Shown one piece after another: positions 44,642 through 54,100 of a stretch of DNA of 64,000 nucleotides. The stretch is from positions 3,465,758 to 3,529,757 of the forward strand of contig NZ_CTDZ01000009.1 of NCBI RefSeq assembly GCF_001375555.1, given 5' to 3'. Origin of the DNA: Numidum massiliense (GTDB lineage: Bacteria > Bacillota > Bacilli > Thermoactinomycetales > Novibacillaceae). How positions within the stretch are numbered: position 1 is the first letter of the stretch; each line of letters begins with the position of its first letter. The notes beneath the pieces were generated by a model that saw only the letters and a list, made by a program, of their open reading frames with translations, searched no databases and had not been told where the DNA came from. Position numbers and translations under genes: made by a program.

Positions 44642-46039
44642 ATGGCTGAACAGTTGCCGGATTTCTCCGAGTACAAATATGGCTTTCACGATAAAGACGT
44701 TTCCATCTTCCGCACGAAGCGCGGTTTAACGCGTGAAATTGTGGAAGAAATTTCGCGCATGAAGGACGAACCGCAGTGGATGTTGGACTTTCGTCTTAAG
44801 GCGTTAGACGTTTTCTATAAAAAGTCAATGCCAAAGTGGGGCGGTGACTTAAGTGAACTCAACTTCGATGACATCACGTATTACGTGAAACCGTCGGAGA
44901 AGCAAGGAAAGACCTGGGAAGAAGTACCTGAAGAAATCAAAAACACATTTGACAAGTTAGGGATTCCGGAAGCAGAACAGAAGTTTCTCGCCGGTGTCTC
45001 CGCTCAGTACGAGTCTGAAGTCGTGTACCAGAGCATGAAGAAAGACTTGGAAGACCAAGGCGTCATTTTTTGCGACACGGATACGGCTGTCCGGGAATAC
45101 CCTGAGTTAGTAAAAGAGTACTTCGGGACCGTCATTCCGATGACAGACAACAAGTTTGCCGCGTTGAACAGCGCCGTCTGGAGCGGTGGCAGCTTCATTT
45201 ACGTCCCGAAAGGTGTTAAGTGCGAAGTGCCGCTACAGGCGTACTTCCGCATTAACACGGAAAACATGGGGCAGTTCGAACGGACGCTCATTATCGCCGA
45301 CGAAGACAGCTTCGTCCACTACGTCGAAGGGTGCACCGCGCCGATTTACACGACCGCTTCCTTGCACAGTGCCGTCGTAGAAATTATCGTCAAAGACCGC
45401 GCCCGCTGCCGCTACACGACGATCCAAAACTGGTCGCCGAACGTGTACAACTTAGTGACGAAGCGCGCCGTGGCGCACGCCGACGCGCACATGGAATGGG
45501 TCGACGGCAACATCGGTTCGAAAGTGACGATGAAATACCCCGCTGTCATTATGAAGGGTGAAGGGGCTCGGGGTGACGTGCTGTCGATCGCTGTGGCCGG
45601 TAAGGGGCAAAACCAAGACTCTGGCGCGAAACTGACTTTCCACGCTCCGAACTGCTCCGGCTCGATCGTCTCTAAGTCGATCAGCAAGCACGGCGGGAAC
45701 GTGACGTACCGCGGTCTGACGAGCTTCGGTCGCAACTCCGGCGGTTCGAAAGTGAACGTCGAGTGCGATACGATCATTCTCGACGATCAGTCGACGTCAG
45801 ATACGATTCCGTACAACGAAGTGAAAAACGACAACGTCACCTTGCAACACGAGGCAACTGTCAGTAAGGTGAGTGAAGACCAACTGTTCTACTTGATGAG
45901 CCGCGGGTTGACGGAAGAAGAAGCGACACAAATGATCATCATGGGCTTCATCGAACCGTTCACGAAAGAACTCCCGATGGAGTACGCGGTGGAGATGAAT
46001 AGATTGATAAAATTCGAGATGGAAGGCAGTATTGGTTAA
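44642..46039 (+). CDS. sufB: Fe-S cluster assembly protein SufB
   Basis: SufB is the scaffold subunit on which the cluster forms. The family is plain from [75 protein letters not shown] with the functional Cys, and the C-terminal [19 protein letters not shown]. Of two close ATG codons, 44642 is preferred: AAGGAG is nine bases ahead of it but touches the one at 44633. 465 aa. The last codons fall in a 20-bp tandem duplication. Confidence 0.97.
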   Translation: MAEQLPDFSEYKYGFHDKDVSIFRTKRGLTREIVEEISRMKDEPQWMLDFRLKALDVFYKKSMPKWGGDLSELNFDDITYYVKPSEKQGKTWEEVPEEIKNTFDKLGIPEAEQKFLAGVSAQYESEVVYQSMKKDLEDQGVIFCDTDTAVREYPELVKEYFGTVIPMTDNKFAALNSAVWSGGSFIYVPKGVKCEVPLQAYFRINTENMGQFERTLIIADEDSFVHYVEGCTAPIYTTASLHSAVVEIIVKDRARCRYTTIQNWSPNVYNLVTKRAVAHADAHMEWVDGNIGSKVTMKYPAVIMKGEGARGDVLSIAVAGKGQNQDSGAKLTFHAPNCSGSIVSKSISKHGGNVTYRGLTSFGRNSGGSKVNVECDTIILDDQSTSDTIPYNEVKNDNVTLQHEATVSKVSEDQLFYLMSRGLTEEEATQMIIMGFIEPFTKELPMEYAVEMNRLIKFEMEGSIG

Positions 46040-46062
46040 TATAAGGCAGTATCGGTTTATAA
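46023..46062 (+). repeat. 20-bp tandem duplication across the sufB stop
   Basis: AAGGCAGTATTGGTTAATAT (46023-46042) is followed directly by a copy with a few changes (46043-46062). The first copy holds the last sufB codons and its stop. Confidence 0.75.
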
Positions 46063-46067
46063 ACGAA

Positions 46068-46108
46068 ACCCTTGTCACAGCAACGTCTGTGGCAAGGGTA
46101 ATTTTTTT
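46068..46108 (+). terminator. Terminator of the suf operon
   Basis: ACCCTTGTCACAG (46068-46080) pairs with CTGTGGCAAGGGT (46087-46099), one G-U pair, followed by AATTTTTTT. Confidence 0.93.
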
Positions 46109-46116
46109 ATGACTTT

Positions 46117-46197
46117 CTATTTAATAACAATAACGCCCTCTTTCGTTTCGACTGAAAGCATAGTATTAGAGATGGACATATTTTTTAGATTAGCCAT
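46117..46197 (-). CDS. Possible 26-aa small protein between two terminators
   Basis: On the minus strand an ATG at 46197 opens 26 codons (beginning MANLKNMSISNTML, ending GVIVIK). It lies in the only stretch between the suf and galU terminators. The ribosome site is weak (CAGG). Alternating polar and hydrophobic residues suggest two beta strands. It may be a remnant or chance. Confidence 0.25.
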   Translation of the reverse strand: MANLKNMSISNTMLSVETKEGVIVIK

Positions 46198-46211
46198 GCC
46201 TGCAGATGTTT

Positions 46212-46246
46212 AAAAACACCCTCTTGCAATGTTCAAGAGGGTGTTT
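46212..46246 (-). terminator. Terminator after galU
   Basis: AAACACCCTCTTG (46214-46226) and CAAGAGGGTGTTT (46234-46246) are perfect 13-bp arms. Read on the minus strand the stem is followed by TT and more T-rich sequence, fitting the end of galU. Confidence 0.85.
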
Positions 46247-46275
46247 CTTATCGTCGGTTGGCTTTTAGCGACTAA

Positions 46276-47217
46276 CTATGAATGCACGCCCGTACGATCC
46301 TTATGATCAGTTTGATCAGTATGATCTGTATGGCGTCGATCGTCTCTTAAGCGCCTAACGAGGGACTCTAAATACCGCTGTAGTTCGCCACTCAAGTCTT
46401 TCCGCCCGAGCGCCATTTCAATCGTCGCCTTGATAAAGTTCAATTTGTCCCCTGTATCGTAACGGCGCCCACTGAAGTTGTAGGCAAAGACAGCCCGTTG
46501 TTTCGCGAGCGCGTTGAGCGCATCGGTCAGTTGAATTTCTCCTCCCGTTCCCGGCTGCTGCCTCGTTAGCAGTTCGAAGATATCCGGCGTTAACACATAT
46601 CTCCCCATGATGGCGAAACGAGAAGGCGCCGTAGCAATGGCTGGTTTTTCTACCATCGCCTTGACTGCCGCGACCCGTTCGCTGACACGTTCTACTAGGT
46701 CGACGATGCCGTACTTGACGACATCGCGTTCCGGGACGGGCTGTACGCCGACGACAGGGCCACCGTGCGCCTCGTACACCTCGAGTAACTGTTTAATGCA
46801 CGGGACGTCGGATTGCACGATGTCGTCGCCGAGTAAGACCGCAAACGGCTCATCCCCGATGAATCGCTTAGCACAGCCGATGGCGTGACCGAGACCTTGC
46901 GCTTCGCCTTGACGAATATAGTGGACATTTCCGAGTTGCGAGATGGCTTGCACCTCCGCGAGGAGCTCGACCTTCTTCCTTTTCGCCAAAGTTTCCTCGA
47001 GTTCATAAGATGTGTCAAAGTGGTCTTCGATCGCGCGTTTGCCGCGTCCGGTTACGATGATCAAATCTTCGATACCGGCGGCGACTGCCTCTTCGACGAT
47101 GTACTGAATTGCAGGTTTATCGACGATTGGCAGCATTTCTTTCGGTTGTGCTTTCGTCGCTGGTAACAGACGCGTCCCGAGGCCAGCCGCCGGGATAATT
47201 GCTTTTTTGACTTTCAT
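46276..47217 (-). CDS. galU: UTP--glucose-1-phosphate uridylyltransferase
   Basis: GalU makes UDP-glucose for glycolipids, teichoic acid and other glycans. The nucleotide-binding [24 protein letters not shown] (residues 12-35, with the catalytic Lys) is complete, and LLGDDIV and [13 protein letters not shown] follow. The core ends at about residue 295; the last ~18 residues are a repetitive His-Thr-Asp tail made by a short TGATC-containing repeat (46300-46340). The ribosome site is AAAAGGAGA. It follows the glycosyltransferase gene on the same strand by 147 bp, which could use its product. Confidence 0.95.
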   Translation of the reverse strand: MKVKKAIIPAAGLGTRLLPATKAQPKEMLPIVDKPAIQYIVEEAVAAGIEDLIIVTGRGKRAIEDHFDTSYELEETLAKRKKVELLAEVQAISQLGNVHYIRQGEAQGLGHAIGCAKRFIGDEPFAVLLGDDIVQSDVPCIKQLLEVYEAHGGPVVGVQPVPERDVVKYGIVDLVERVSERVAAVKAMVEKPAIATAPSRFAIMGRYVLTPDIFELLTRQQPGTGGEIQLTDALNALAKQRAVFAYNFSGRRYDTGDKLNFIKATIEMALGRKDLSGELQRYLESLVRRLRDDRRHTDHTDQTDHKDRTGVHS

Positions 47218-47364
47218 TGCGGTTCTCCTTTTCCATATCTCGTACTATGAGTATGTCGACGGTCGAAAGCTACGCCGATGCCGACACGTTTGTCCGAAAG
47301 AAAACGTTAGGCGTTACCCCTTCGTAGCATCGGTTTCTGCGCTATCCTCGCTTTTTTATGTTAC

Positions 47365-49137
47365 TCACTGAGCCCGCATGCGGGGCGTTACGCGGCTCTC
47401 TGCCTCCGTTCCCGCTTTTGCTCCTGTTTCTGTTTCCGGGGCAGGTGCAACTTCAGCAATCAGTGAGAGCCACTGCTGACGGTATTTTTCTACGCTGAAC
47501 CGTTCGTTCGCGGCTACCGCGTTGCGCGACAGCTTTTCGCGTAGTGCCGGTTTGCGCAAAATGCGGACAATTTTATTCGCCAGCAGTTTTTGTTCTCCTT
47601 TTGGGACGAGGTAACCGTCGACGCCGTCGCGAACGATGTCTAGCGGTCCGTATTTACTCTGGTACGCGACGACTGGTGTCCCTACAGCTAAACTTTCCGT
47701 CAAGCTGAGTCCGAACCCTTCGAAGTCAGAGGTCAACACTGAACAAGCGGCGCGGCGGTACACGGCCGCAGCATCTCGCGTGAAGCCCATTAAGCGTACG
47801 TGCTTCTCCAACTTAAGCTTTTTGATTAACTGCTTGAGTGCCTTTTCTTCCTCGCCAAACCCGTATATTTCGTAACGCGCCTCGGGCACGCGCTGCACGA
47901 CGTGACGGAACGCTTGAATTGCCTCGTCGAGCCGCTTTTGTTTCACGTAGCGCGCGAGTGTGACGACGAGGTGTGGATGGTAGTCGTCGGGCTCGTGCGG
48001 ATGTTCGTGAAGTCGCACAGCGATGGTAGGCACGCTGTGCGGAATGACGCAAAAGTTGTCGTGGGCGCCGAATTGCTGCTGAAAGTCTGTGAGCTGTTCG
48101 CGCGTAAGAAAGACGATGCGTTCAAAGCGGTCAAAGTTGCGCAGTAACGTCTTCCATCTGCCCCGTACGGGAGCACCCATCGTAAAAGGCTCGTCGAAGT
48201 GATTGTTATGTAGCACGGCAACCCGCTTGACGGTTGTGTTTTCGACATTCAAGACGATCGCATCCGTATCGCGCGCGTCGGACATTAATACCGCGTGTGG
48301 GATGGAAGCGACTTTTTGCGTGATCCAAAAACTGCACAAGTCGTTGAAGCTACCGAATTCGCGCGTCGTCGGCTGGAGTAGGATGCAGCGCCCGACTTTT
48401 CCTGTCTTGCTGTCGAGCCACGTCGTCAAATAACAACTACCGTTGCGACTAAAATAGCGGTCCAAACTCGGCTTGTTCGTGACGAGGTCCATGTGCCGAA
48501 TGCGGACGAGGTCCCCTTGCTCATTAAATTCTTCGCGGCGGAGGCGGTGCCGATTTTCATTAAAATAATCGATAAACGCGAGCTGCCCGTTTTCGTCGAA
48601 GCGCTCGTAATGGACGTATAGGCCATTACGGTAGCAGCGGTATGAAAGAGATGGTGCTTTCTTGTCTTCGATCTTAACGATGCCATTCGCACCAAGTTGC
48701 GCGAGAGTAATCTCCGCAGCCGTCGTCTGTTTGCCTTCGCAAGTAGTGGTTCGAGAAACAGCACGCTCTCCCGTGTCAGGTGTAACACCCATAGGAGAAG
48801 CCGTTCGATCTCCGTGCGGAGTGACATCTACAGGCGCGTACCGTCCACGTTCGTTAGGGGTAGCTCCATATGCAGCAGCTCCGTCCACAGCCGACTCCTC
48901 TTTAAACGGGTCTAAATCGAGAAACATGTTGTAGGTTTGTACGCGTGCATCGAGGGCGTTCGACTGATACAACTTGTCAATAATCTCGCGATGGTTGCGC
49001 TGAAACTTTAGAGTAAAAAAGTGGACTGAGTCGAAGTGGTCGCTCAACGTATTTGCCCGCGTCAATACGGCCTTCGTCAGTCCGCCTCTTTGCGTATTAA
49101 GGGAGTTAAATACAAATATTGGAGTGACTCTCCTCAT
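47365..49137 (-). CDS. Glycosyltransferase, GT4 type with GtfA/TagE-like N-terminal domain
   Basis: The C-terminal half is a GT-B, GT4-type domain: VVTLARYVKQKRLDEAIQAF, RLMGFTRDAAAVYRRAACSVLTSDFEGFGLSLTESLAVGTPVVAYQS and PLDIVRDGVDGYLVP, with the EGFGLSLTE sugar-nucleotide signature. The N-terminal part (FVFNSLNTQRGGLTKAVLTRANTL) and the YFSRNGSCYLTTW region resemble the poly(glycerol-phosphate) alpha-glucosyltransferase and Gtf1 group. A ~60-residue low-complexity stretch (about 105-165, rich in Thr, Pro and Gly) is inserted. The start is uncertain; 49137 or 49149, both near AGAGGAGG. A UDP-glucose donor is plausible given galU next door. The acceptor is unknown. Confidence 0.85.
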   Translation of the reverse strand: MRRVTPIFVFNSLNTQRGGLTKAVLTRANTLSDHFDSVHFFTLKFQRNHREIIDKLYQSNALDARVQTYNMFLDLDPFKEESAVDGAAAYGATPNERGRYAPVDVTPHGDRTASPMGVTPDTGERAVSRTTTCEGKQTTAAEITLAQLGANGIVKIEDKKAPSLSYRCYRNGLYVHYERFDENGQLAFIDYFNENRHRLRREEFNEQGDLVRIRHMDLVTNKPSLDRYFSRNGSCYLTTWLDSKTGKVGRCILLQPTTREFGSFNDLCSFWITQKVASIPHAVLMSDARDTDAIVLNVENTTVKRVAVLHNNHFDEPFTMGAPVRGRWKTLLRNFDRFERIVFLTREQLTDFQQQFGAHDNFCVIPHSVPTIAVRLHEHPHEPDDYHPHLVVTLARYVKQKRLDEAIQAFRHVVQRVPEARYEIYGFGEEEKALKQLIKKLKLEKHVRLMGFTRDAAAVYRRAACSVLTSDFEGFGLSLTESLAVGTPVVAYQSKYGPLDIVRDGVDGYLVPKGEQKLLANKIVRILRKPALREKLSRNAVAANERFSVEKYRQQWLSLIAEVAPAPETETGAKAGTEAESRVTPRMRAQ

Positions 49138-49365
49138 TACGAACAACATCCTCCTCTTATTGTGCCGGATTAGGGAGATTAAGAAATAGCTCCAAGGACA
49201 TTTCTTTACACGTAGATCGTTTTGATTAGCTTCCAAAACATTCCACATGCTCTTAACCAATTAGACGTTCGAGGGAGGCGTTTGGTTGCACCTTCCGTGG
49301 ACTTTTTGGCAAATAAAAAGTTTAACCGCACTTAACGACATCGTTACGGTACGTTGCGGCGCTGT

Positions 49366-51252
49366 TTAATGGTACCTTTTGTAGTAGTTACCTAGAGCGA
49401 CTAAGGGCCAGATGTAGCGGTAGCTGTGATAGTTAATGTAAAAATTTCCGGGTAAACCTGCCCCTGTCGGATAAGTCGTCGTCCAGTCACGTCTATTCGC
49501 TGTGTTTAGGAGATAGCGAATCCCGCGTGTAATCGTCGGAGTCGGTTCATCGTGCACGGCGATGAGCGCGTCGACAGCCCACGCCGTTTGCGACGGCGTG
49601 CTCGCTTTAAGTGGCACGTACTCTTTTTCGACGTCGCTGCTGCACGACTCGCCCCAACCGCCGTCCTCGTTTTGGATGCGCGTCAACCAGTGGGCAGCGC
49701 GTGCGATCGCAGGGTGATCGGGGGAGACGCCGACTGCGCGTAGACCGGTGAGGGCGGCCCACGTGCCGTAAATGTAGCAGACGCCCCAGCGCCCATACCA
49801 CGAACCGTCCCGCTCTTGGTGTCGGACCAGCCATTCCGTGCCGCGGCGGATCGCGCGGTGGCGCACCGTTAAATGGGCATAGTTGCCGAAAAGTTCTAAT
49901 GTGCGTCCGGTTAGATCGACTGTCGACGGGTCAGTAGCGGCGGCGTCAGCCCCTTCGATCGGAATTAAGCGGAGTAGCTCGTGGTTAGCGTCTTTTTCGA
50001 AAGCAGCCCAACCGCCGTCGCGGTTTTGCATTGAGAGGAGCCACTGACAGCCACGCCGAAACGCGTGTCGGTACGTGTCACTTTTTTTGGACAGGCGGTA
50101 AATGGCGCGTAGGGCGGCGGTCGTGTCGTCGTTGTCGGGGTTAATCGTGTTGATGTCGGAAAAACCCCAGCCACCCGGGGCGGTGTCCGGGCTGTGCACC
50201 GACCAATCGGCGTACGTGTTTTGCTGCCGAGAAAGCAAGTACGCGCCAGCTTTTTTTACAACTTGGGACGAGGCGGAGAGGCCGGCCGTTTGTAAACTAG
50301 CGCTCAGCAGGGCCGTGTCCCAAACAGTCGAAGTCGAATTTTGTAAGTGGATGTGGTTGTCTGTGCGGCACACGAGAGTCTTAAGCCCTTTGACCGCACG
50401 GCGGACGGTCGGATGGTTTTTCGGGTAACCGACGGCGAGCAAGGCGAAAATCATGAGAAAGGTGGCACTGGCATAACTGTATAGCGTGCCGTCGCTTTCG
50501 ATGCGCGCCAACATGTAGTTGACGGACTTGTTTAGCGCCGTTTCGTGTATTTGCCGCGGCAAGAGCGGTACCGACTGGATCAACTGTCCGACGGATAAGG
50601 CGAGCGTATTGTCTTCGTTCGCCAAGGCGTGATACGATTGTTCCTCGCCTTCTTGGCCCGCGAAACTTAACAAGCGGGGTAGGCTCGGCAAGTTGTCGCT
50701 GTGCAGGACGAACTTACGGTCAGCGGCGACGAAAATCGGCGTCAAGTGCACGCGCGCATAGCCAGAAAAATCGTAAAAATTGAGCGGGAACGAAAGCGGG
50801 AGTAAGACGACTTCTACCGGAATTTTGAAGTGACGTGGCCACGGAATTTGCCCCGTAGCAGCGAGTAACGCCTTTGTCATCGGGCCGACCTTATGTAAGC
50901 CGCCCGCTTCGTGGATGAATTGCTGCGCGGCAATCATGCGGCGGTCCGTCGCCTTGTAGTAACCGGAACTGAGCAAGGCGTAGTACGCTTCGACCGTTGC
51001 GGAAAGGTTGCCGCCGGGCTCATCGACGTACAGTTTCCACACACCGCTGTCGTCTTGAATGCTCGCAATGCGTTTCGCCAACTTTTGGATGAACGGTTCG
51101 TCGTTTATGTTTAACGCACGCAATAAAACGATTGTAAACGAGTCGGTCATCGGTCCGCTTTCAAAGCACATCCGCCACGTGCCGTCTTGTTTTTGCAAAG
51201 CTTGTAGACGGTAGGCGATCCGGCGAATTTCTGCCCTTATCTGCTCCCTCAT
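49366..51252 (-). CDS. Squalene-hopene / sporulenol-type terpene cyclase
   Basis: The 628-aa protein is a class II terpene cyclase. The catalytic acid motif DxDD is present as PDNDDTTAAL near residue 367, and QW repeats recur (QKDGTWRM, QNRDGGWAAF, QERDGSWYG, QNEDGGWGES). The size equals B. subtilis SqhC, which cyclises C35 tetraprenyl-beta-curcumene to sporulenol in spores; true squalene-hopene cyclases are similar, so the substrate cannot be told apart here. A curcumene synthase (YtpB) or squalene synthase gene is not in the window. AAAGGAT precedes the ATG. A glycosyltransferase and galU follow on the same strand. Confidence 0.92.
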   Translation of the reverse strand: MREQIRAEIRRIAYRLQALQKQDGTWRMCFESGPMTDSFTIVLLRALNINDEPFIQKLAKRIASIQDDSGVWKLYVDEPGGNLSATVEAYYALLSSGYYKATDRRMIAAQQFIHEAGGLHKVGPMTKALLAATGQIPWPRHFKIPVEVVLLPLSFPLNFYDFSGYARVHLTPIFVAADRKFVLHSDNLPSLPRLLSFAGQEGEEQSYHALANEDNTLALSVGQLIQSVPLLPRQIHETALNKSVNYMLARIESDGTLYSYASATFLMIFALLAVGYPKNHPTVRRAVKGLKTLVCRTDNHIHLQNSTSTVWDTALLSASLQTAGLSASSQVVKKAGAYLLSRQQNTYADWSVHSPDTAPGGWGFSDINTINPDNDDTTAALRAIYRLSKKSDTYRHAFRRGCQWLLSMQNRDGGWAAFEKDANHELLRLIPIEGADAAATDPSTVDLTGRTLELFGNYAHLTVRHRAIRRGTEWLVRHQERDGSWYGRWGVCYIYGTWAALTGLRAVGVSPDHPAIARAAHWLTRIQNEDGGWGESCSSDVEKEYVPLKASTPSQTAWAVDALIAVHDEPTPTITRGIRYLLNTANRRDWTTTYPTGAGLPGNFYINYHSYRYIWPLVALGNYYKRYH

Positions 51253-51349
51253 CAGTAGACAAATCCTTTCTTTATGCTGGTAATAGCCTATAATTAACGT
51301 ATTCCGTTCGATTCTTTATGGTTCAACGCCAAGGGGGAGTACGGTAAAC

Positions 51350-52204
51350 GTGACACATATTTTTATTGGTGTAACGGGTTGGGGTGACCACGAACAACTA
51401 TATCCGGCGGGCACGCGACCGAGTGAAAAACTGTCGCTTTATGCGGGTCACTTCCCGCTCGTCGAAGTGGATGCAAGTTTTTATGCGCTACAACCGCAGC
51501 GCAATTTCGCGTCATGGGCGAAGCAAACGCCGGACAACTTCCAATTTGTCGTGAAGGCACACCAACGTATGACTGGCCACCAGCGCGGCGACGACCTTAA
51601 GGGGAAAAGGGCTAAAGACGTCTTCACGGAATTTCGCGATTCCTTAAGCCCGCTTCGCGAAGCCGGAAAATTAGCGACCGTGTTGTTCCAGTTTCCGCCT
51701 TGGGTTGATTGCCAAAAAAAGTACGTGGCATACATTCGTCAATGTCGCGATTTTTTCAACGATTTGCCACTCGCTGTCGAATTTAGGCACCAGAGTTGGT
51801 TTTCGCCGCGCTATAAAGAAGCTACCTTAAACTTTTTGCGACAAGAACAGCTCGTGCACGTCGTTTGCGACGAGCCGCAAGTCGGCTCCGGGTGTGTGCC
51901 GATCGTCCCTGTTGTCACGCATGCCGAGAAAGTACTCGTCCGCTTTCACGGACGTAACCGCGCAGGGTGGGTGAATCGCGGTCAGGACAATTGGCGTGCC
52001 GTGCGTTACAATTATCGCTACAATGAGCGGGAACTACGTGAATGGGCCGATCGGTTGCGTGCGCTGGCTGAACAAGCAGCACACGTTTATGTTTTGTTTA
52101 ACAACAATTCAAAAGGGGATGCTGTACCGAATGCGCGGGAGATGATCGATTTGTTAGGAATCCGCTATCGCGGGCTTGCCCCCCGCCAATTGGAATGGTT
52201 TTGA
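51350..52204 (+). CDS. DUF72 family protein, YunF-like
   Basis: The protein has the TIM-barrel-like DUF72 layout: IFIGVTGWGDHEQLYPAGTRPSEKLSLYAGHFPLVEVDASFYALQP at the N-terminus, FVVKAHQRMTGH, LATVLFQFPPWVD, AVEFRHQSWF, VLVRFHGRNRAGW and YVLFNNNSKGDAVPNA. DUF72 proteins have no firm function. The start is GTG with GGGGGAG about ten bases ahead. It precedes a YunE-like gene; in B. subtilis yunE and yunF are also neighbours. 284 aa. Confidence 0.9.
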   Translation: MTHIFIGVTGWGDHEQLYPAGTRPSEKLSLYAGHFPLVEVDASFYALQPQRNFASWAKQTPDNFQFVVKAHQRMTGHQRGDDLKGKRAKDVFTEFRDSLSPLREAGKLATVLFQFPPWVDCQKKYVAYIRQCRDFFNDLPLAVEFRHQSWFSPRYKEATLNFLRQEQLVHVVCDEPQVGSGCVPIVPVVTHAEKVLVRFHGRNRAGWVNRGQDNWRAVRYNYRYNERELREWADRLRALAEQAAHVYVLFNNNSKGDAVPNAREMIDLLGIRYRGLAPRQLEWF

Positions 52205-52246
52205 GGCGTCGTGTACAATGAGGAAAATACGGAAAGGATGGGATGG

Positions 52247-53071
52247 ATGGCGTGGGATTGGGCCTTATTGTTAGCTACGGGAATTCTCGCAGGGACACTC
52301 GGTAGTTTAGCTGGGCTAGGCGGCGGGATTGTCGTCGTCCCAGTTTTGCTGTTGTTAGCGGGTACGCTGCCTGACTTTGCGAGTATTACGCCGGCGGTCG
52401 CCGCAGGGAGTGCGCTCGTCGTCGTCGTCATTAACGGGTTGTCGGCGACGTTCGCTTATGCGCGGCAACGGCGAGTCGATTTTAAAAGCGGTTTGCTCTT
52501 CTTTGCAGGCAGCGGTCCCGGATCGTACGTCGGCGCCTTTTTTAGCACTCATTTAAGTGTTGCTTTGTTTAATGTCCTGTTCGGTGTGCTCATTGTTGTC
52601 GTCGCACTGTTGTTAAAGCGTGGGAACACGCGCCGCGAAGGGCAAGTTGCGTGGAAGGTTAAGCGGCATTACGAAGATGAAGAAGGCAAGACGTACGTGT
52701 ATGGCTACTCGCCGTTACTTGCCGTCGTGTTGACGTTTATGATCGGTCTCGTCGGCGGGTTGTTTGGCATCGGCGGCGGCCTGTTCTTCGTACCGCTAAT
52801 GGTACTTTTATTTCGGTTTCCGCCCCACTTGGCGACGGCGACGTCTATGTTCGTCATTTTTCTGTCGTCACTTACAGGCAGTGTCACTCACACCGTGCTC
52901 GGCAATGTGTACTGGTGGGCTGTCCTTTGGTTGGCTCCCGGGGCGTGGCTCGGAGCCAAGTTCGGTGCGGCGATTTCGCGGCGCATGAGCGTGTCATTGT
53001 TAGTGACGGTGTTGCAAGTCATTTTTATCCTACTCGGCGTGTACATGATTTGGGGCGGTTTAACGGCGTAA
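52247..53071 (+). CDS. TauE/SafE-family membrane transporter, YunE-like
   Basis: The protein has eight or so hydrophobic segments and the two internal repeats of the family: GSLAGLGGGIVVVPVLLLLA near the N-terminus and GLVGGLFGIGGGLFFVPLMVLLF in the second half. TauE/SafE carriers export sulfite or sulfonated anions; the substrate here is unknown. The start at 52247 is preferred because GGAAAGG is nine bases away; an earlier GTG and an ATG touching the site are less good. About 275 aa. It begins 42 bp after the YunF-like gene. Confidence 0.9.
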   Translation: MAWDWALLLATGILAGTLGSLAGLGGGIVVVPVLLLLAGTLPDFASITPAVAAGSALVVVVINGLSATFAYARQRRVDFKSGLLFFAGSGPGSYVGAFFSTHLSVALFNVLFGVLIVVVALLLKRGNTRREGQVAWKVKRHYEDEEGKTYVYGYSPLLAVVLTFMIGLVGGLFGIGGGLFFVPLMVLLFRFPPHLATATSMFVIFLSSLTGSVTHTVLGNVYWWAVLWLAPGAWLGAKFGAAISRRMSVSLLVTVLQVIFILLGVYMIWGGLTA

Positions 53072-53094
53072 TCGCGGTAGCTCCATAGCTCGAA

Positions 53095-53132
53095 GCACCT
53101 TCACACAATTAAAAGTAACGGTGTGAAGGTGC
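53095..53132 (+). other. 12-bp inverted repeat after the YunE-like gene
   Basis: GCACCTTCACAC (53095-53106) and GTGTGAAGGTGC (53121-53132) are perfect arms around 14 bases. There is no T-run, so the role as a terminator is uncertain. Confidence 0.6.
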
Positions 53133-53188
53133 GGACGATTACGCGGGGCGTGGGCGGATCCGAGTGGGCGTCTGCTTCTTCATTCAAC

Positions 53189-53259
53189 GCAATAGCAACT
53201 CACTTAATGCCTCGCAATAGCAACTTACTCAATGCCTCGCAATAGCAACTCACTTAACG
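53189..53259. repeat. 25-bp tandem repeat, 2.8 copies, ending inside queT
   Basis: GCAATAGCAACTCACTTAAT plus GCCTC forms a unit at 53189-53213, repeated with two changes at 53214-53238 and partly at 53239-53259. The last copy holds the queT stop codon and its final codons. Confidence 0.85.
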
Positions 53260-53733
53260 TAACTGAAACGCGCCGCGTTCCTTCAAACGCAGTAACACGA
53301 ATAACACCGGAAGCCCTAACCCGTAACAGACACCTAGTTGGCCGAGCCCGACGTATGCCATTGCCGCAAGGTAACCGACATCGGCGGGCATACTGAGCGT
53401 GTAGACGGCAACGGCGCCAATAATGACGGCGTTGACGATGACTGGTGGCAGTGGCGCCAACCATTTGGACGGCATTTTATACGTCAAATAAGCTGCGATT
53501 AGCGACGAGAGACTGCCGAAGATGACGTCGAGCGCCCCAAGCGGGCTAAACAAGTTGGCGATCAGCGCCCCGATAAACAAGCCGGGAACGGCGAGTGGTG
53601 TAAGGAACGGGAGCACCGTCATGACCTCGGAAATACGGAATTGAATAAAACTGTAAGAAAGAGGGGCAAAAGCAAGGGTTAGTGTGACGTAGATCGCGGC
53701 GATGACGCCGACGAACGCTACTTTTCGCGCCAT
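53254..53733 (-). CDS. queT: QueT-family transporter (ECF S component)
   Basis: The 159-aa membrane protein has about five hydrophobic segments with the QueT hallmark LSYSFIQFRISEVMTVLPFLTP near residues 25-46 and NLFSPLGALDVIFGSLSSLIAAYLTY. QueT proteins are substrate-binding subunits of energy-coupling-factor transporters for queuosine precursors. I looked for the preQ1 riboswitch that often precedes it and did not find one. A GGGGGA site lies in front of the ATG. Its C-terminal codons derive from a tandem repeat. Confidence 0.85.
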   Translation of the reverse strand: MARKVAFVGVIAAIYVTLTLAFAPLSYSFIQFRISEVMTVLPFLTPLAVPGLFIGALIANLFSPLGALDVIFGSLSSLIAAYLTYKMPSKWLAPLPPVIVNAVIIGAVAVYTLSMPADVGYLAAMAYVGLGQLGVCYGLGLPVLFVLLRLKERGAFQLR

Positions 53734-53845
53734 ATATATCCCCCTTTCGCTGTTTACTTATTAGGCATACATTATATAATAACATTCAGGTGAATGCATA
53801 CAGCAACGATCGCGCGACGATATGATGTACAGAAAGGATGAAAAC

Positions 53846-54100
53846 ATGCGATTTGTCGACGACTTATTCGCCTTTTACAAGGAACAGTTCTCCGGGGACG
53901 AAAATGAAGCGATTATGTTGATTTGGAGTGTGTTAAACGAACAGCGGCGCGAAGACCTCGTAAAGTTGCTCGAGGAAATGAGCGACGAAGAAGTGAAGCA
54001 AATGTTCAGCCTTTACTTGATCGAACTGTTAAAGGTGCGAATGATTAAGGAGGGGATCTTGGAAGGAATGGACGCGCCGGAGTCGCTCAGGTACCATTGA
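53846..54100 (+). CDS. Small acidic conserved protein (DUF6154-like)
   Basis: The 84-aa protein is helical and acidic: MRFVDDLFAFYKEQFSGDENEA, then LIWSVLNEQRREDLVKLLEEMSDEEVKQM and LYLIELLKVRMIKEGI. This pattern resembles a small Bacillales family I know as DUF6154; I am not certain. No catalytic motif is seen. AAAGGATG is in front of the ATG at 53846, which is preferred to an in-frame ATG at 53822. It lies in the YunF-YunC neighbourhood. Confidence 0.65.
   Translation: MRFVDDLFAFYKEQFSGDENEAIMLIWSVLNEQRREDLVKLLEEMSDEEVKQMFSLYLIELLKVRMIKEGILEGMDAPESLRYH

Noticed and set aside
53734-53820. preQ1 riboswitch before queT
   Set aside because: The upstream sequence lacks the short preQ1 hairpin and the A-rich tail pattern.
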